64,000 nucleotides of DNA, from the NCBI GenBank assembly GCA_023515795.1, contig JALGPX010000048.1, positions 1 to 64,000 on the forward strand, written 5' to 3'. Below the pieces are notes generated by a model. That model was not told where the DNA came from. It saw nothing but the letters and a program-made list of their open reading frames with translations, and searched no databases. How positions within the stretch are numbered: position 1 is the first letter of the stretch; each line of letters begins with the position of its first letter. The DNA comes from Amoeboaphelidium occidentale. Taxonomy: Eukaryota; Aphelidiomycota; Aphelidea. Positions 21,693-31,009 of this stretch are shown piece by piece. The translations under genes were made by a program, and so were the position numbers.

Positions 21693-22748
21693 CTATGAAT
21701 TATCATTTGTAAAGTAATCTTCAATTATCTCATGATCAAGCCATCCTCTTGTTCGTTCTTTTAGAGGTAATTGTTTCAGAAAAGGATGTTCCAGTGCTTC
21801 ACCTGCAGTAGGTCTGTCTTCAGGTCGCCACGCCAACAGTTTTAGTAGAAAGTCTTTTCCATTATCAAAAAGCACTGATCCCTTTCTTATGGTTTTAGTA
21901 ACTTCATCGTATCTTGATGCATACTGGCTGTAATACCAAAGAGGATAATTTCTTCTACGTGGACCACTAATCTTGAACGGATCTATGTGGTAACAGAATC
22001 TGTACAGCACAACTCCAAGAGCCCAAATATCATTAGCCTTTGCAACTTCTATAGGATTATCAGGGCATTTACCAGTAACGTGTTGCTTTAGCATTTCTGG
22101 AGATACGTGTTTTCTGGTGCCATAGTTTAAACCACAATAGAAATGATTAGTGCCTCCAAGGCCAAAATCAATTAGCTTAACTTGTTCAATTACATTACTA
22201 CCATCATCTTGGGATAATTGTGTCACCAAGATATTATCTGTTTTGATATCATTATGTGGTAGATTAACAGCAGGATCATGAAGTGTACGCAATGCTACCA
22301 AAACATCTCTAGCAATAATAGCCATTTGGTATTCCACATCAAAGTAATTCCACGTATACAGAACATGTCCAAGATCACCGTAAGGATAATACGGGAATAG
22401 AATCTCTGCAGAAGATGCGTTCAACTTTATAGGCATAACGATATTCGTAGCATCAGGCGCAATACCAACAGAGAGAAGTCGAATCTTCAGTGCCACATAG
22501 AATTGTATTTCTCTGTTCAGAATTAATAGCTCGCTTTCTTTAGAATTCTTGGTAGCGTGTTTTATCACAAATTCTCTGCTGCTGCTATGATCATCATGAT
22601 CTTGCACTGTGCACTTTGTCACTGCGATATTGTGATTTCGTGATAATTCTTTGCAGTTTGTTGCGCGTGGTAGTATCACAAAAGAGGGTGTGCTACTGAC
22701 CGCGTAGAACGGCCAAAGGAAAGGCAGCAGAGACTTAATTGCAACCAT
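21693..22748 (-). CDS. Secreted HND-type protein kinase, array copy 1
   Basis: The 351-residue single-exon protein starts with a hydrophobic signal peptide (MVAIKSLLPFLWPFYAVSS). A protein-kinase fold follows without a recognisable Gly-rich loop: EFVIKHA (K63), hinge FPYYPYGDL, catalytic loop LPHNDIKTDNILV (H165, N166, D167), DFG 194-196, SPE, and NDIWALGVVLYR. Asn replaces the Arg of HRD, so this is a non-RD kinase that would not rely on activation-loop phosphorylation. No transmembrane segment follows the signal peptide and there is no ER-retention tail, so secretion or endomembrane lumen is inferred. It is one of four tandem genes in the same orientation. Confidence 0.8.
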   Translation of the reverse strand: MVAIKSLLPFLWPFYAVSSTPSFVILPRATNCKELSRNHNIAVTKCTVQDHDDHSSSREFVIKHATKNSKESELLILNREIQFYVALKIRLLSVGIAPDATNIVMPIKLNASSAEILFPYYPYGDLGHVLYTWNYFDVEYQMAIIARDVLVALRTLHDPAVNLPHNDIKTDNILVTQLSQDDGSNVIEQVKLIDFGLGGTNHFYCGLNYGTRKHVSPEMLKQHVTGKCPDNPIEVAKANDIWALGVVLYRFCYHIDPFKISGPRRRNYPLWYYSQYASRYDEVTKTIRKGSVLFDNGKDFLLKLLAWRPEDRPTAGEALEHPFLKQLPLKERTRGWLDHEIIEDYFTNDNS

Positions 22749-22877
22749 CTTCAATACCCCGCAACTGGAATTTTGACAGATGAAAATGAAAACTGGATAG
22801 TGGATACATTAAATGCTTTTCGAGATATTATCCGAGAGATAATTTTATCTTTCTATTTGTTCGCAGAGGTCCGAGGT

Positions 22878-23936
22878 TTAAGAATCTTCTTCGCCCTTGA
22901 AGCAATTGAAACAGCTGCCTAAAAGACTTTTCTTCTTGCGTTGATTTTGCTCCTCAATATACTGTCTACGCTCATGTTTTATCCGTATGAAGTAAGGATG
23001 CTGTCGAGCTTGCGCTGCAGAAAGGCGCGCTGTGTAGTCCCATTGTAGCAGTCCTAATAAGAATTCTTTGAAGTCTTCCCGAAGATATTTACTGTTTGAG
23101 ATCCTTTCACATATCGCGAAATGATCTTTCCGGTATTTTTCAATTACCCGCTTAGAAAGCCTATCCAAGTCTTCCTCAAACATAAAAGGCTCATGCAGAA
23201 AAATGAGCCTATAAAGTGTAACACCAAAAGCCCAAATGTCCGACTTTGTTACTGCCTCATCGTAGTTAGCATAGCACATATTTAAAGTGTAGCAAAGTAT
23301 TTCTTCTGGAGAAAAATATCCTACGGTTCCCTCGATTTGGAATCGTTCATTGTTTCGGTTTCCTGCTCTTTCAAAGTCAATCAGTTTCACCCTCGTGATC
23401 TGCTTTGTCTTACTCACAGAAGCCACAATAATATTGCTAGGTTTAATATCATTGTGATGTATTTGTAGTGGAGAATCATGAAGCACCACAAGAGCATTTA
23501 GAATATCTTGAACAATCACAGGAACTTCGTTTGGGATAGACATTGGTTGGGAGCTTTCAGCGGAGTAAGACTTTAAGTCGCCATGCGGATAATAAGGAAA
23601 TACGATAATTCCATCTTTGGCGCTGTAGTTCAGCGGCAAAGCGACTCCAAAATCTTCTGCATCAGTTTCGGTCTCAGCGAGTCTTTCTTCGATTCTACGC
23701 AGTGTTCTTAACTCCTTTCTCGTAGCCTCAAGTGTTTTTGCATCAGAAGGATTAGAAGGACTCTTGATAATGAAGAATTCGTCTCTAAGAGATCTAATCT
23801 TGCACTTTGAGATCAGGTTGAAGAAGCCGTGTTGTATCACCGAGCACTTATGAATATCACCATTCTCCAATAAAGGCACCGCAAGGAACAGCGGCAGTAG
23901 TATCAAGAGTAATAAAGCATGCTGAATTAAAGCCAT
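22878..23936 (-). CDS. Secreted HND-type kinase, array copy 2 (DFE variant)
   Basis: The protein has 352 residues in one exon. The signal peptide is strongly hydrophobic (MALIQHALLLLILLPLFLAV). Kinase landmarks are FFIIKSP (K58), FPYYPHGDL, HHNDIKPSNIIV (HND 161-163), SPEE and SDIWAFGVTLYRLIF. The metal-binding DFG is DFE (187-189), which often weakens or alters Mg binding, although Lys and catalytic Asp remain. It ends with a basic, Cys-containing tail (KKKSLLGSCFNCFKGEEDS). It is most like copy 3 in the DFE change. Confidence 0.78.
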   Translation of the reverse strand: MALIQHALLLLILLPLFLAVPLLENGDIHKCSVIQHGFFNLISKCKIRSLRDEFFIIKSPSNPSDAKTLEATRKELRTLRRIEERLAETETDAEDFGVALPLNYSAKDGIIVFPYYPHGDLKSYSAESSQPMSIPNEVPVIVQDILNALVVLHDSPLQIHHNDIKPSNIIVASVSKTKQITRVKLIDFERAGNRNNERFQIEGTVGYFSPEEILCYTLNMCYANYDEAVTKSDIWAFGVTLYRLIFLHEPFMFEEDLDRLSKRVIEKYRKDHFAICERISNSKYLREDFKEFLLGLLQWDYTARLSAAQARQHPYFIRIKHERRQYIEEQNQRKKKSLLGSCFNCFKGEEDS

Positions 23937-23980
23937 AAAGTCGTTTTGAAGAGAAAATATAGCGCGTTACATCGATCTTC

Positions 23981-24253
23981 ATGAACTTACCCCTGAAAAC
24001 TAGCAGCAACCACGTGGGCAAGCTTACGCCAAAAAAGGCTCTTAGAAAAAATTTCACAGACCTCTTCTTTAAAGAAAACGCGCTGATATTATTAAAGCTG
24101 CTGAGAACGCTTGGTAGAGCAAGAACGGGCCTTGGTTTGATTGTTTCAACGCTCGAGAAATATCTTCGTAAAGGCCTAAGCACATTTAAGAATTACACCA
24201 TTAATACTATGAGCGATGTTAGATTTATTGATATCTTGCGCCAAAAGCAATGA
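23981..24253 (+). CDS. Possible small basic protein between array copies 2 and 3
   Basis: An ATG-started 90-codon frame (MNLPLKTSSNHVGKLTPKKA...) fills most of the 334-bp gap between two minus-strand kinase genes. It is Lys/Arg/Leu rich and resembles no family I know. It may be chance, because the gap must also hold the promoter of copy 2. Low support. Confidence 0.25.
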   Translation: MNLPLKTSSNHVGKLTPKKALRKNFTDLFFKENALILLKLLRTLGRARTGLGLIVSTLEKYLRKGLSTFKNYTINTMSDVRFIDILRQKQ

Positions 24254-24269
24254 AGAGCGCAAACACCAA

Positions 24270-25271
24270 TTAAGCGGTCGTTTGTGCTGCAGATTCTTGG
24301 GAATTGATGAATTCTTGAATGAATGGATGATTTAATGCTTCGGAAGCAGTCAGACGCTTCCTAAAGTCCCATTCCAGAAGCATGAGTAGAAAATCCTTTG
24401 TGTTTGCACTTAATTTGGAGCTGAAACGTATTTTCCTCCAAACATGAATATACTGTCGTCTGTATTTCCAAATAGCTCGATGAAATCTGCTTGAAAAATC
24501 CTTGTTGGTAAGAGGAAAAATTTTCTCATTGAATATTAATCTGTAAAGAGTAATTCCCAGTGCCCAAATATCAGAAGCTTTTGAGACAACGCCGATTTCG
24601 CTGTAACGCTTAACATTAGTAGCACCTGATATTATTTCTGGCGACAAATAACCGATAGAACCGTAATCTCCGTCGTAAATATCCTCATGAATACCTGCTT
24701 GCTCAAAATCAATCAGTTTGACCTCTTGAATTCTTCCATCATCTCCGACCGAGGTCACGACTATGTTTTCCATTTTGAGATCGTTATGCACAAACTTAAT
24801 TCGACTGTCGTGTAGAACACTCAGAGTGCGCAGAACATCTCTGGCAATCTGTGCAACATCGTGATCGATCTTCACGCCATGCTGAGAATAGTACTGGTAT
24901 AGGTCACCATAAGGATAATAAGGGAAAGCGATTATTTCCTTAGGCGCTTCAAACTCCACCGGATAAACGACTCCCACATCTTGCGGATTGATGCCATTTT
25001 CTTCGAGAGTCTCTTTCAAATAGCTAAACTTCTTGACTTCATTAGCAATCACGCTCGCAGATCTTTCTTTGGAAGGATCTTTTGCGGCTTTAACCACATA
25101 ATAACCACCATCTAATGTGTCTATCTTGCACTTTTTCACGACAATTCTGCTGTTGCTTTGTAGATTCAGACAGTCTTTGAATACTTCAGGGTCTAACAGA
25201 GGAGTTGCATAGGCAAGAGCAACCAGGCATATCAACGCTAAGTATCTGATGGAAAGGAATCTTGAATTCAT
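24270..25271 (-). CDS. Secreted HND-type kinase, array copy 3 (DFE variant)
   Basis: The 333-residue single-exon protein begins with signal peptide MNSRFLSIRYLALICLVALA. It keeps GYYVVKAAK (K61), FPYYPYGDL, KFVHNDLKMENIVV (HND 162-164), LSPEI and SDIWALGITLYRLIF. The DFG triad is DFE (188-190). Two Cys at about 34 and 48 recur in copies 1 and 2 and could form a disulfide in an oxidising compartment. No Gly-rich loop is apparent. Confidence 0.8.
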   Translation of the reverse strand: MNSRFLSIRYLALICLVALAYATPLLDPEVFKDCLNLQSNSRIVVKKCKIDTLDGGYYVVKAAKDPSKERSASVIANEVKKFSYLKETLEENGINPQDVGVVYPVEFEAPKEIIAFPYYPYGDLYQYYSQHGVKIDHDVAQIARDVLRTLSVLHDSRIKFVHNDLKMENIVVTSVGDDGRIQEVKLIDFEQAGIHEDIYDGDYGSIGYLSPEIISGATNVKRYSEIGVVSKASDIWALGITLYRLIFNEKIFPLTNKDFSSRFHRAIWKYRRQYIHVWRKIRFSSKLSANTKDFLLMLLEWDFRKRLTASEALNHPFIQEFINSQESAAQTTA

Positions 25272-25408
25272 GAAGAAAAAAATATTTTGGAGATGTGACC
25301 TTGTAGATCAGGAGGTTTGAATTGCCCCTTGTTCCGTTAGCCACGTGAGATTAGGTTACATCCAAAAATTTTGAATTCAGTAAAAATAATCCCTCAGTTA
25401 AAGAATAT

Positions 25409-26464
25409 TTATGTTGCGGCTTTTGGTGTTGTTATGCAGCGTAGACACCTTTGCGTTATCCTTTTCTCCTTGTACTCTTGACCTCTCGGTGTATCGTGAT
25501 CATATGGTAGTTGTGTGATAAAAGGATGCTCAAGCGCTTCTGCTGCAGTAATTCGCTTGTTTCGATTCCATTTAAGAAGTTTGAGTAGAAAATCTTTGGT
25601 ATCCCGGTTAAGATTCTGGTCTTGTTTGATTTTCAAACGAACACGGTCGTAAGCATTTCTGTATCGCTGCAAAAACATGAACTGATCTTCCCCGTCCTCA
25701 TCATACAATAAATCAAATGGTTTATCTCGATAAATTAACCGATAAAGAGTAACACCAAGCGCCCAAATGTCTGCAGCTTTACCAACATCGGATAAAAACC
25801 TAGAACACTTCTTTCGAACAATTCTAGCGATGATATCTGGAGCATAATAGCCGGTCGTGCCGTACAATCTTCCACAAATGGTACGTTTAGAGCCAGCTAG
25901 TCCAAAGTCGATTAATTTAACTTGTTCAACATAACCAAAAGCAGACGTATCCGTGATGATAATATTTTCCAGTTTAATATCATTGTGAGGCATGTTAATT
26001 CTGGGATCGTGCAAGACCTCCAATGCCTGTAACACTCCACGAGCGATCCACGCAAGTTCTGTGTCGACATCGAATTCATTAGCATCATAATAATCCTTTA
26101 AATCCCCTAAAGGATAATAAGGAAAAGCCATTTCAGCCGTTTTAGATTCGAAGGCCACAGGGAAAACGATATTAACCAGTTTCTTGTCGATACCAGCCGC
26201 GTCTAGTCTCCATTCTATAGACCTGTACGCCCTGATTTCCTTGTATACTGCACTCCATTGCTCCTTATCAGTTTCATCGTTTGCGAACTTCAATATCAAT
26301 TTTATGCCTTCTGGACCTGCCAACTGACACTCTGCTACAGTTATTCCGTGATTAAAGCTGATAGTTTTGAATCTCCTCAAAGGCCCCACCAGTGATATAG
26401 GCCGGACACCAAAGACTAATTGAATAGCAAGAGGTAGCACGAGCAATAGCGAACTAAAATTCAT
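25409..26464 (-). CDS. Secreted HND-type kinase, array copy 4
   Basis: The 351-residue protein starts at the first ATG with signal peptide MNFSSLLLVLPLAIQLVFG. Landmarks are KLILKFAN (K59), FPYYPLGDL, MPHNDIKLENIII (HND 160-162), intact DFG (186-188), APD and ADIWALGVTLYRLIYRD. Copies 1 and 4 keep DFG while 2 and 3 have DFE, so the array mixes likely active and possibly altered members. It lies 137 bp upstream of copy 3. Confidence 0.8.
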   Translation of the reverse strand: MNFSSLLLVLPLAIQLVFGVRPISLVGPLRRFKTISFNHGITVAECQLAGPEGIKLILKFANDETDKEQWSAVYKEIRAYRSIEWRLDAAGIDKKLVNIVFPVAFESKTAEMAFPYYPLGDLKDYYDANEFDVDTELAWIARGVLQALEVLHDPRINMPHNDIKLENIIITDTSAFGYVEQVKLIDFGLAGSKRTICGRLYGTTGYYAPDIIARIVRKKCSRFLSDVGKAADIWALGVTLYRLIYRDKPFDLLYDEDGEDQFMFLQRYRNAYDRVRLKIKQDQNLNRDTKDFLLKLLKWNRNKRITAAEALEHPFITQLPYDHDTPRGQEYKEKRITQRCLRCITTPKAAT

Positions 26465-26619
26465 TTTGGTGAAGCAATGCAGGAGGCGCAACACTACGCC
26501 ACGCTTGTCTCAAGACAATCGCAAACAAAAAAATCTTTGACACTTCAAAATTAGGAGACAATGCACTTATTTAATCGAAGATAATTTATTCTCACAAGCA
26601 ACATATCATCCCAGAACAT

Positions 26620-27237
26620 TTAGAAGCCGATACTTGTCAACCAATAACGAACATTTCGACTCACGTTTCCTTTGATCCAAATATGATTGCTTGGCTTTCT
26701 AATAGCAACATCAACCTGCACTCCATGATGAGAACCCTCTGCTTCTAAATTCGCGCTACCAAATACCTTTCGTTCTAGATCATTGCGCAAAGACTCAATA
26801 TCTCCATCAATTCTTCTGATGATCGTTATTGCTCTGGATCTAGAGTTCTTGTATTCTGTGTATACAGGCAGGTTTCCATTTGCTGTCCTCTTAACGAGAT
26901 ACGGTAGAGATTCTACAATTAGCACCATTCAGAGTAGAATATTACCTTTCTGTAGAGAGATCGCCTCTTCAGTTAAAGGCTTCGGAGTAAAATCGCGCAC
27001 CACGTTATCACGACCCAATACGAACGGCTTGTGCTTCTGACGCCTTCGTAATCTTTGTTCTTCTGTGAGAGGTTCCTTGTGAGATCCGATATATCGTGAA
27101 GTCTTGTTTCTTTCGCTCTTGGATGACATGCCCCTTCGCGCCTGGATATCAAAGATGGCTGCTACTGAGCCAAATGAGCCATAGGAACGGGTCAGCGAGT
27201 TATCAATTATGCTTTTTGGCGTGAATAATCTGTACAT
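26620..27237 (-). CDS. IMG2: Mitochondrial ribosomal protein mL49
   Basis: Exons 26946-27237 and 26620-26912 (intron 33 nt) encode 194 residues. The start MYRLFTPKSIIDNSLTRS resembles a presequence. The mL49/Img2 signature is NLPVYTEYKNSRSRAITIIR followed by a GDIESLRNDL helix. The protein is a structural part of the mitochondrial large subunit. It is divergent from the LKB1-like gene with 73 bp between starts. Confidence 0.88.
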
Positions 27238-27310
27238 TGCTGTGATGATTGACAAAAATTGCTGTTTGTACACTTTAAAGAGATTGTTGCCTGTGCTTTG
27301 ATTTACGAGG

Positions 27311-29549
27311 ATGGAAGCTTCCCTTGGATTAAGGAGGAAGGGCATAGAGTCCGATTCTGCATTAGATGAGAAGTTGATACAAGCTCAGATATCATCAGCG
27401 TTTGAGAGACATAAGAAACAGTATCCATCAGCTCCAAAAGCCTTTACATACGACAAATCTGATCAGATCACTACAGCGATTCGGTACAAACTGATGATCA
27501 GGGGACAAGATCCAACTAATGCTATTACAGAGGAAGATGCAGATATAAGGCCTCGAGCCATCACAAGTGGTGGTCAGAATGAAGCCATGCTTCGAGCGAA
27601 AAAGGCTGCATCCAAAAAAGCATTCTACGCAGTAACAGCTGAAAAGAGTCCTTTAAAAACTGAAAATACACCCGATGCTCCTCATATTGTGGAGGGTTTG
27701 CCTGTAATTAGAAAGATATCAGCGGATATTGAACCCAAAACGAACAATGAAGACAAGCCATCCAAAAAGGAGGGCAAACCAGAGTTTCATAGTTTCAATG
27801 GGAAAGATAATAAGTTCAATGATGATAAAAGCAGTGGAACTGGCAGTGGAAAAAGTTTGGGATATAAGGAAAGACCACTTCAAACTCAAATTCATGGCGA
27901 TCGAATGGTCACAACGTCTTACACAGAGAGTCTGGATGCGATGCTTAGAAAACAGCAGCTCGAACAAGAACGGCTAGACAAGGAGAGATACGAGCAAGCT
28001 TTAGAAGAACGAAAGAGAATAAGTTTACTCACTGAAGAGCATATGTCAAGACCAACATCAGCTTTAGACTCCGATTACGGCGGTGGATCTTCAGTTGGAT
28101 CTCCTGAATACTTTGATGATTTCATACAGTACACCTCTCAAGATATCCTTTATGAACCAAAAAAGAAAGTCGCAAAGTTAATCGGGCGCTATGTTTTAGG
28201 TGAAGTATTAGGAGAAGGAAGCTATGGAAAAGTGAAAGAAGGGTTTTGCACAGAGACTTTGCGTCGCGTTGCTGTCAAAATCATGAAACACAGCAAGCTG
28301 AAGAAAATCCCAGGAGGTGAGCAAAATGTGAAAAGGGAGATACAATTGTTAAAGCGTCTACGGCATGAGAATATCGTGGAGCTCATGGATGTTATTTATA
28401 AAAAAGAGAAGAACAAAATTTACGTAGTCTTTGAATATTGTGCGACAACTTTACAAGAAATGATGTCAAGAGCACCACAAAAGAAGCTCCCCCAATGTCA
28501 GGCCCAAAGATATTTCAAGCAACTGATTAGTGGATTAGGTTATTTGCATGCCAATTCAGTTATCCATCGAGATATAAAACCAGGTAATCTTCTCATCACC
28601 ATAGACGAAACTGTCAAAATATCCGACTTTGGAGTCGCAGAAGTAAGATTTTGTTATTCAGAGTTCTCATTTTAGGGATTGGATCGATACTCGTGCTCAG
28701 ACATTATGACAACAAGCCAAGGATCACCAGCATTCCAGCCACCTGAAGTTGCTACAGGGAATGATAAATTCAGTGGAATGAAAGTTGATATTTGGGCAAC
28801 AGGAGTAACTTTATTCAACATGATCAGTGGGAAGTTTCCATTCGACGGCGATTCCATTTATAATTTATTCGAAAACATCGCAAAAGGAGTTTATACTGTT
28901 CCAGAAGAAGCTGATACGCTTCTGGCAGATTTAATATCAAAGATACTCGAAAAAGATCCCGCACAGCGCATGACGTTAGAGAAGATCGAAGGCCACAATT
29001 GGCTTAAAGCCGAGCTACCACGATGCCAGGATGAAATCAAAGTGATCCCTGTTCTAGATACTCCCATGAGCCAGGTGTCTCAAGGACAATTAAAAGAGGA
29101 GCTTCTTTTGGCTGAGGAGCAAAAGGCTGCCAGCGAAGTGGCAATAACCAACATCAGTAATCCTAACTTCTCTTACGACACAACTTTAATCCCATTCCTT
29201 GAAAACATGTTTGAAGATTTACCAAACAACTTGCGAAGAAGCTCTGCTGTAGAACAAGGATATTTTGAAGCACGAAAAAAGAAGAACAATCGAACATTTA
29301 GAAAGGGTGTTATTGCTGAGCGATTTCTCAAAAGGCTTTCAAAAACACCTTCTTCGACAGAAACTTCGGACAATACTCTAAAAGTTGAGGTAATCATTGA
29401 ATCTACTCTATTGACTTTTCTAGAAACCAAAAAGCAGGCCTTTAAGCTCATTGTCAGCAGACCAGAGATCAACAAAATCGCGGGCCTCAACTATTGCCAA
29501 TTCAGTCTTTTCCAAATCCGATTATGATAAATCATGCAAAATGCAATAG
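27311..29549 (+). CDS. STK11: LKB1/STK11-type serine/threonine kinase with long N-terminal extension
   Basis: Exons 27311-28642, 28676-29389 and 29424-29549 (introns 33 and 34 nt) encode 723 residues. Residues 1-285 are charged, with a helical QQLEQERLDKERYEQALEER stretch, and are not present in animal LKB1. The kinase starts at KLIGRYVLGEVLGEGSYGKV (from 290), with K323, HRD 419-421 and DFG 439-441 (animal LKB1 has DLG). TSQGSPAFQPPEVA in the activation loop is diagnostic of LKB1, which needs STRAD and MO25 and activates AMPK-family kinases. The last intron is inferred: reading through 29390-29423 also leaves an open frame, but the spliced tail (KPKSRPLSSLSADQRSTKSR) looks more natural. Confidence 0.9.
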
Positions 29550-29565
29550 ACTCACTGTAAAATAA

Positions 29566-30990
29566 TTACTCCAAACGCTGTTTCTTCATAACTCTCTCTT
29601 GTTGCATCTTTTCTAAGTGAATTTCTTGCAAACTCTTCTCCCCATCTCTGCTGAGCGCGGTAGGCAGCTTTTCATTTGAAGTCTCTAAACCTTCATTTCC
29701 TGTGCAATAAGCGCTCTTGAAAAGGGAATGACAGCAAGCATAGCCCCATCGCATCTTTTCTCTGTCGAACCAGCTGCCCCAAACAGAAGTATGTCCTGGA
29801 GCATATTTCTCATACTCGTCCTCTTCATACTCTCTTCTTTTCAAAACAGGAATCTCATTTGCAACAACTTGGCCAGCAGTGTTATACTCAACGTAAACTT
29901 CCGTTTGAGCAGGCAGCTCATCGATTGTTTCATTCTTGACCAAATGTTCTTCTCCGCCATACTTTTCCAATAAAGATTTTTCAAGTTCTTTCACTTGAGT
30001 TTCGTTCTCTTTTTTACTCTTCTTGTACATAATTTCAGCCAAAGTCGGATCTGCTTGCAAGTTTATACTGTTCCCTTTACGCTCAGCATCCCAAGCATAA
30101 ACTTGAGCATTTAACATTTTGCTTGTTTCTCCTGAAGCGGAAACAACGGTATCAGCAACATAAAGAACTTTGGAAGGATCTTTGTCAGATACGAGATTAG
30201 CATTCATTGACCGAGATTTCGGATTGTAACCATCATCAACGCGCAATGATCTTAAATACTTTGCCGTATCTTCTCTTATTCTAAGATTCTTCTGTCCAGC
30301 AGTGGATGTTGTCTGCTTCTGCTTGTTTGCTGAACCGTCTTCATTCGTTCCGTCTAAATTATCAGGAACCTCATCCGATTCAGAATCTGATAAAACATCC
30401 AGCAGACTATAAGAACCTTTAGACTCTTCCTTCTTTTTCTTTAATTCTTCCTCTATCTGCTTCTCCTTCAACCGTTGCCGTGCTTCTTCGGCTTCTTCCC
30501 ATTCTTTGACGACTCTATCGTGCTGCTTTGGATCATAATTGCTCCAGTGATCCCTCTTGGAATCGTATGAGTTAACTTTATCATTCACAATCTCATCGGA
30601 GCGTAAGTTTTTGCCGGTGTACTTTGCAGCAGCCTTCCGCGGTCTCTCCACACACTCTTTCGTCTTATGGCCCAATCCACCGCAATTCTCGCATGCGCCC
30701 TTAATGAACCTCTTTGGCGCAGGGATCACCACTGCAGTTTTGCTGGATGCGATATCAGCGGAAGTTTTCTTTTCATTTCCATTGTCGGTCTTAATTGCTA
30801 TTCCACTAGTTCGTTGGTGCATCAAATGATCTCCGGAATTTCCTGCTCCATCAGCACCAGCGCCACCTGCAACATACCAAGGCACACTCGAAATGAACAT
30901 GGGAATGTACGGGTTGATCGGCTCAACAGGAGGCTTCACTTCCTCTTCCTTTGGCACAACTCTTCTGGATTTAAAAGCCTGTTTTGGCAT
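29566..30990 (-). CDS. SLU7: Pre-mRNA splicing factor Slu7
   Basis: The single-exon 474-residue protein contains INPYIPMFISSVPWYV near its start, a CCHC zinc knuckle CENCGGLGHKTKEC and SNYDPKQHDRVVKEWEEAEE, in the order found in Slu7. C-terminal landmarks include YAPGHTSVWGSWFDREKMRWGYACC. Slu7 acts in the second splicing step and in 3' splice-site choice. It converges with LKB1 (16 bp apart) and is divergent from the CDK gene (19 bp between starts). Confidence 0.95.
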   Translation of the reverse strand: MPKQAFKSRRVVPKEEEVKPPVEPINPYIPMFISSVPWYVAGGAGADGAGNSGDHLMHQRTSGIAIKTDNGNEKKTSADIASSKTAVVIPAPKRFIKGACENCGGLGHKTKECVERPRKAAAKYTGKNLRSDEIVNDKVNSYDSKRDHWSNYDPKQHDRVVKEWEEAEEARQRLKEKQIEEELKKKKEESKGSYSLLDVLSDSESDEVPDNLDGTNEDGSANKQKQTTSTAGQKNLRIREDTAKYLRSLRVDDGYNPKSRSMNANLVSDKDPSKVLYVADTVVSASGETSKMLNAQVYAWDAERKGNSINLQADPTLAEIMYKKSKKENETQVKELEKSLLEKYGGEEHLVKNETIDELPAQTEVYVEYNTAGQVVANEIPVLKRREYEEDEYEKYAPGHTSVWGSWFDREKMRWGYACCHSLFKSAYCTGNEGLETSNEKLPTALSRDGEKSLQEIHLEKMQQERVMKKQRLE

Positions 30991-31009
30991 CGCAATTCAA
31001 TTCCGGAAA

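Noticed and set aside
23857-24183. Minus-strand frame starting VLRPLRRYFSSVE like a mitochondrial presequence
   Set aside because: It has no ATG start in that position, overlaps the signal-peptide region of kinase copy 2 in another frame and has no similarity.
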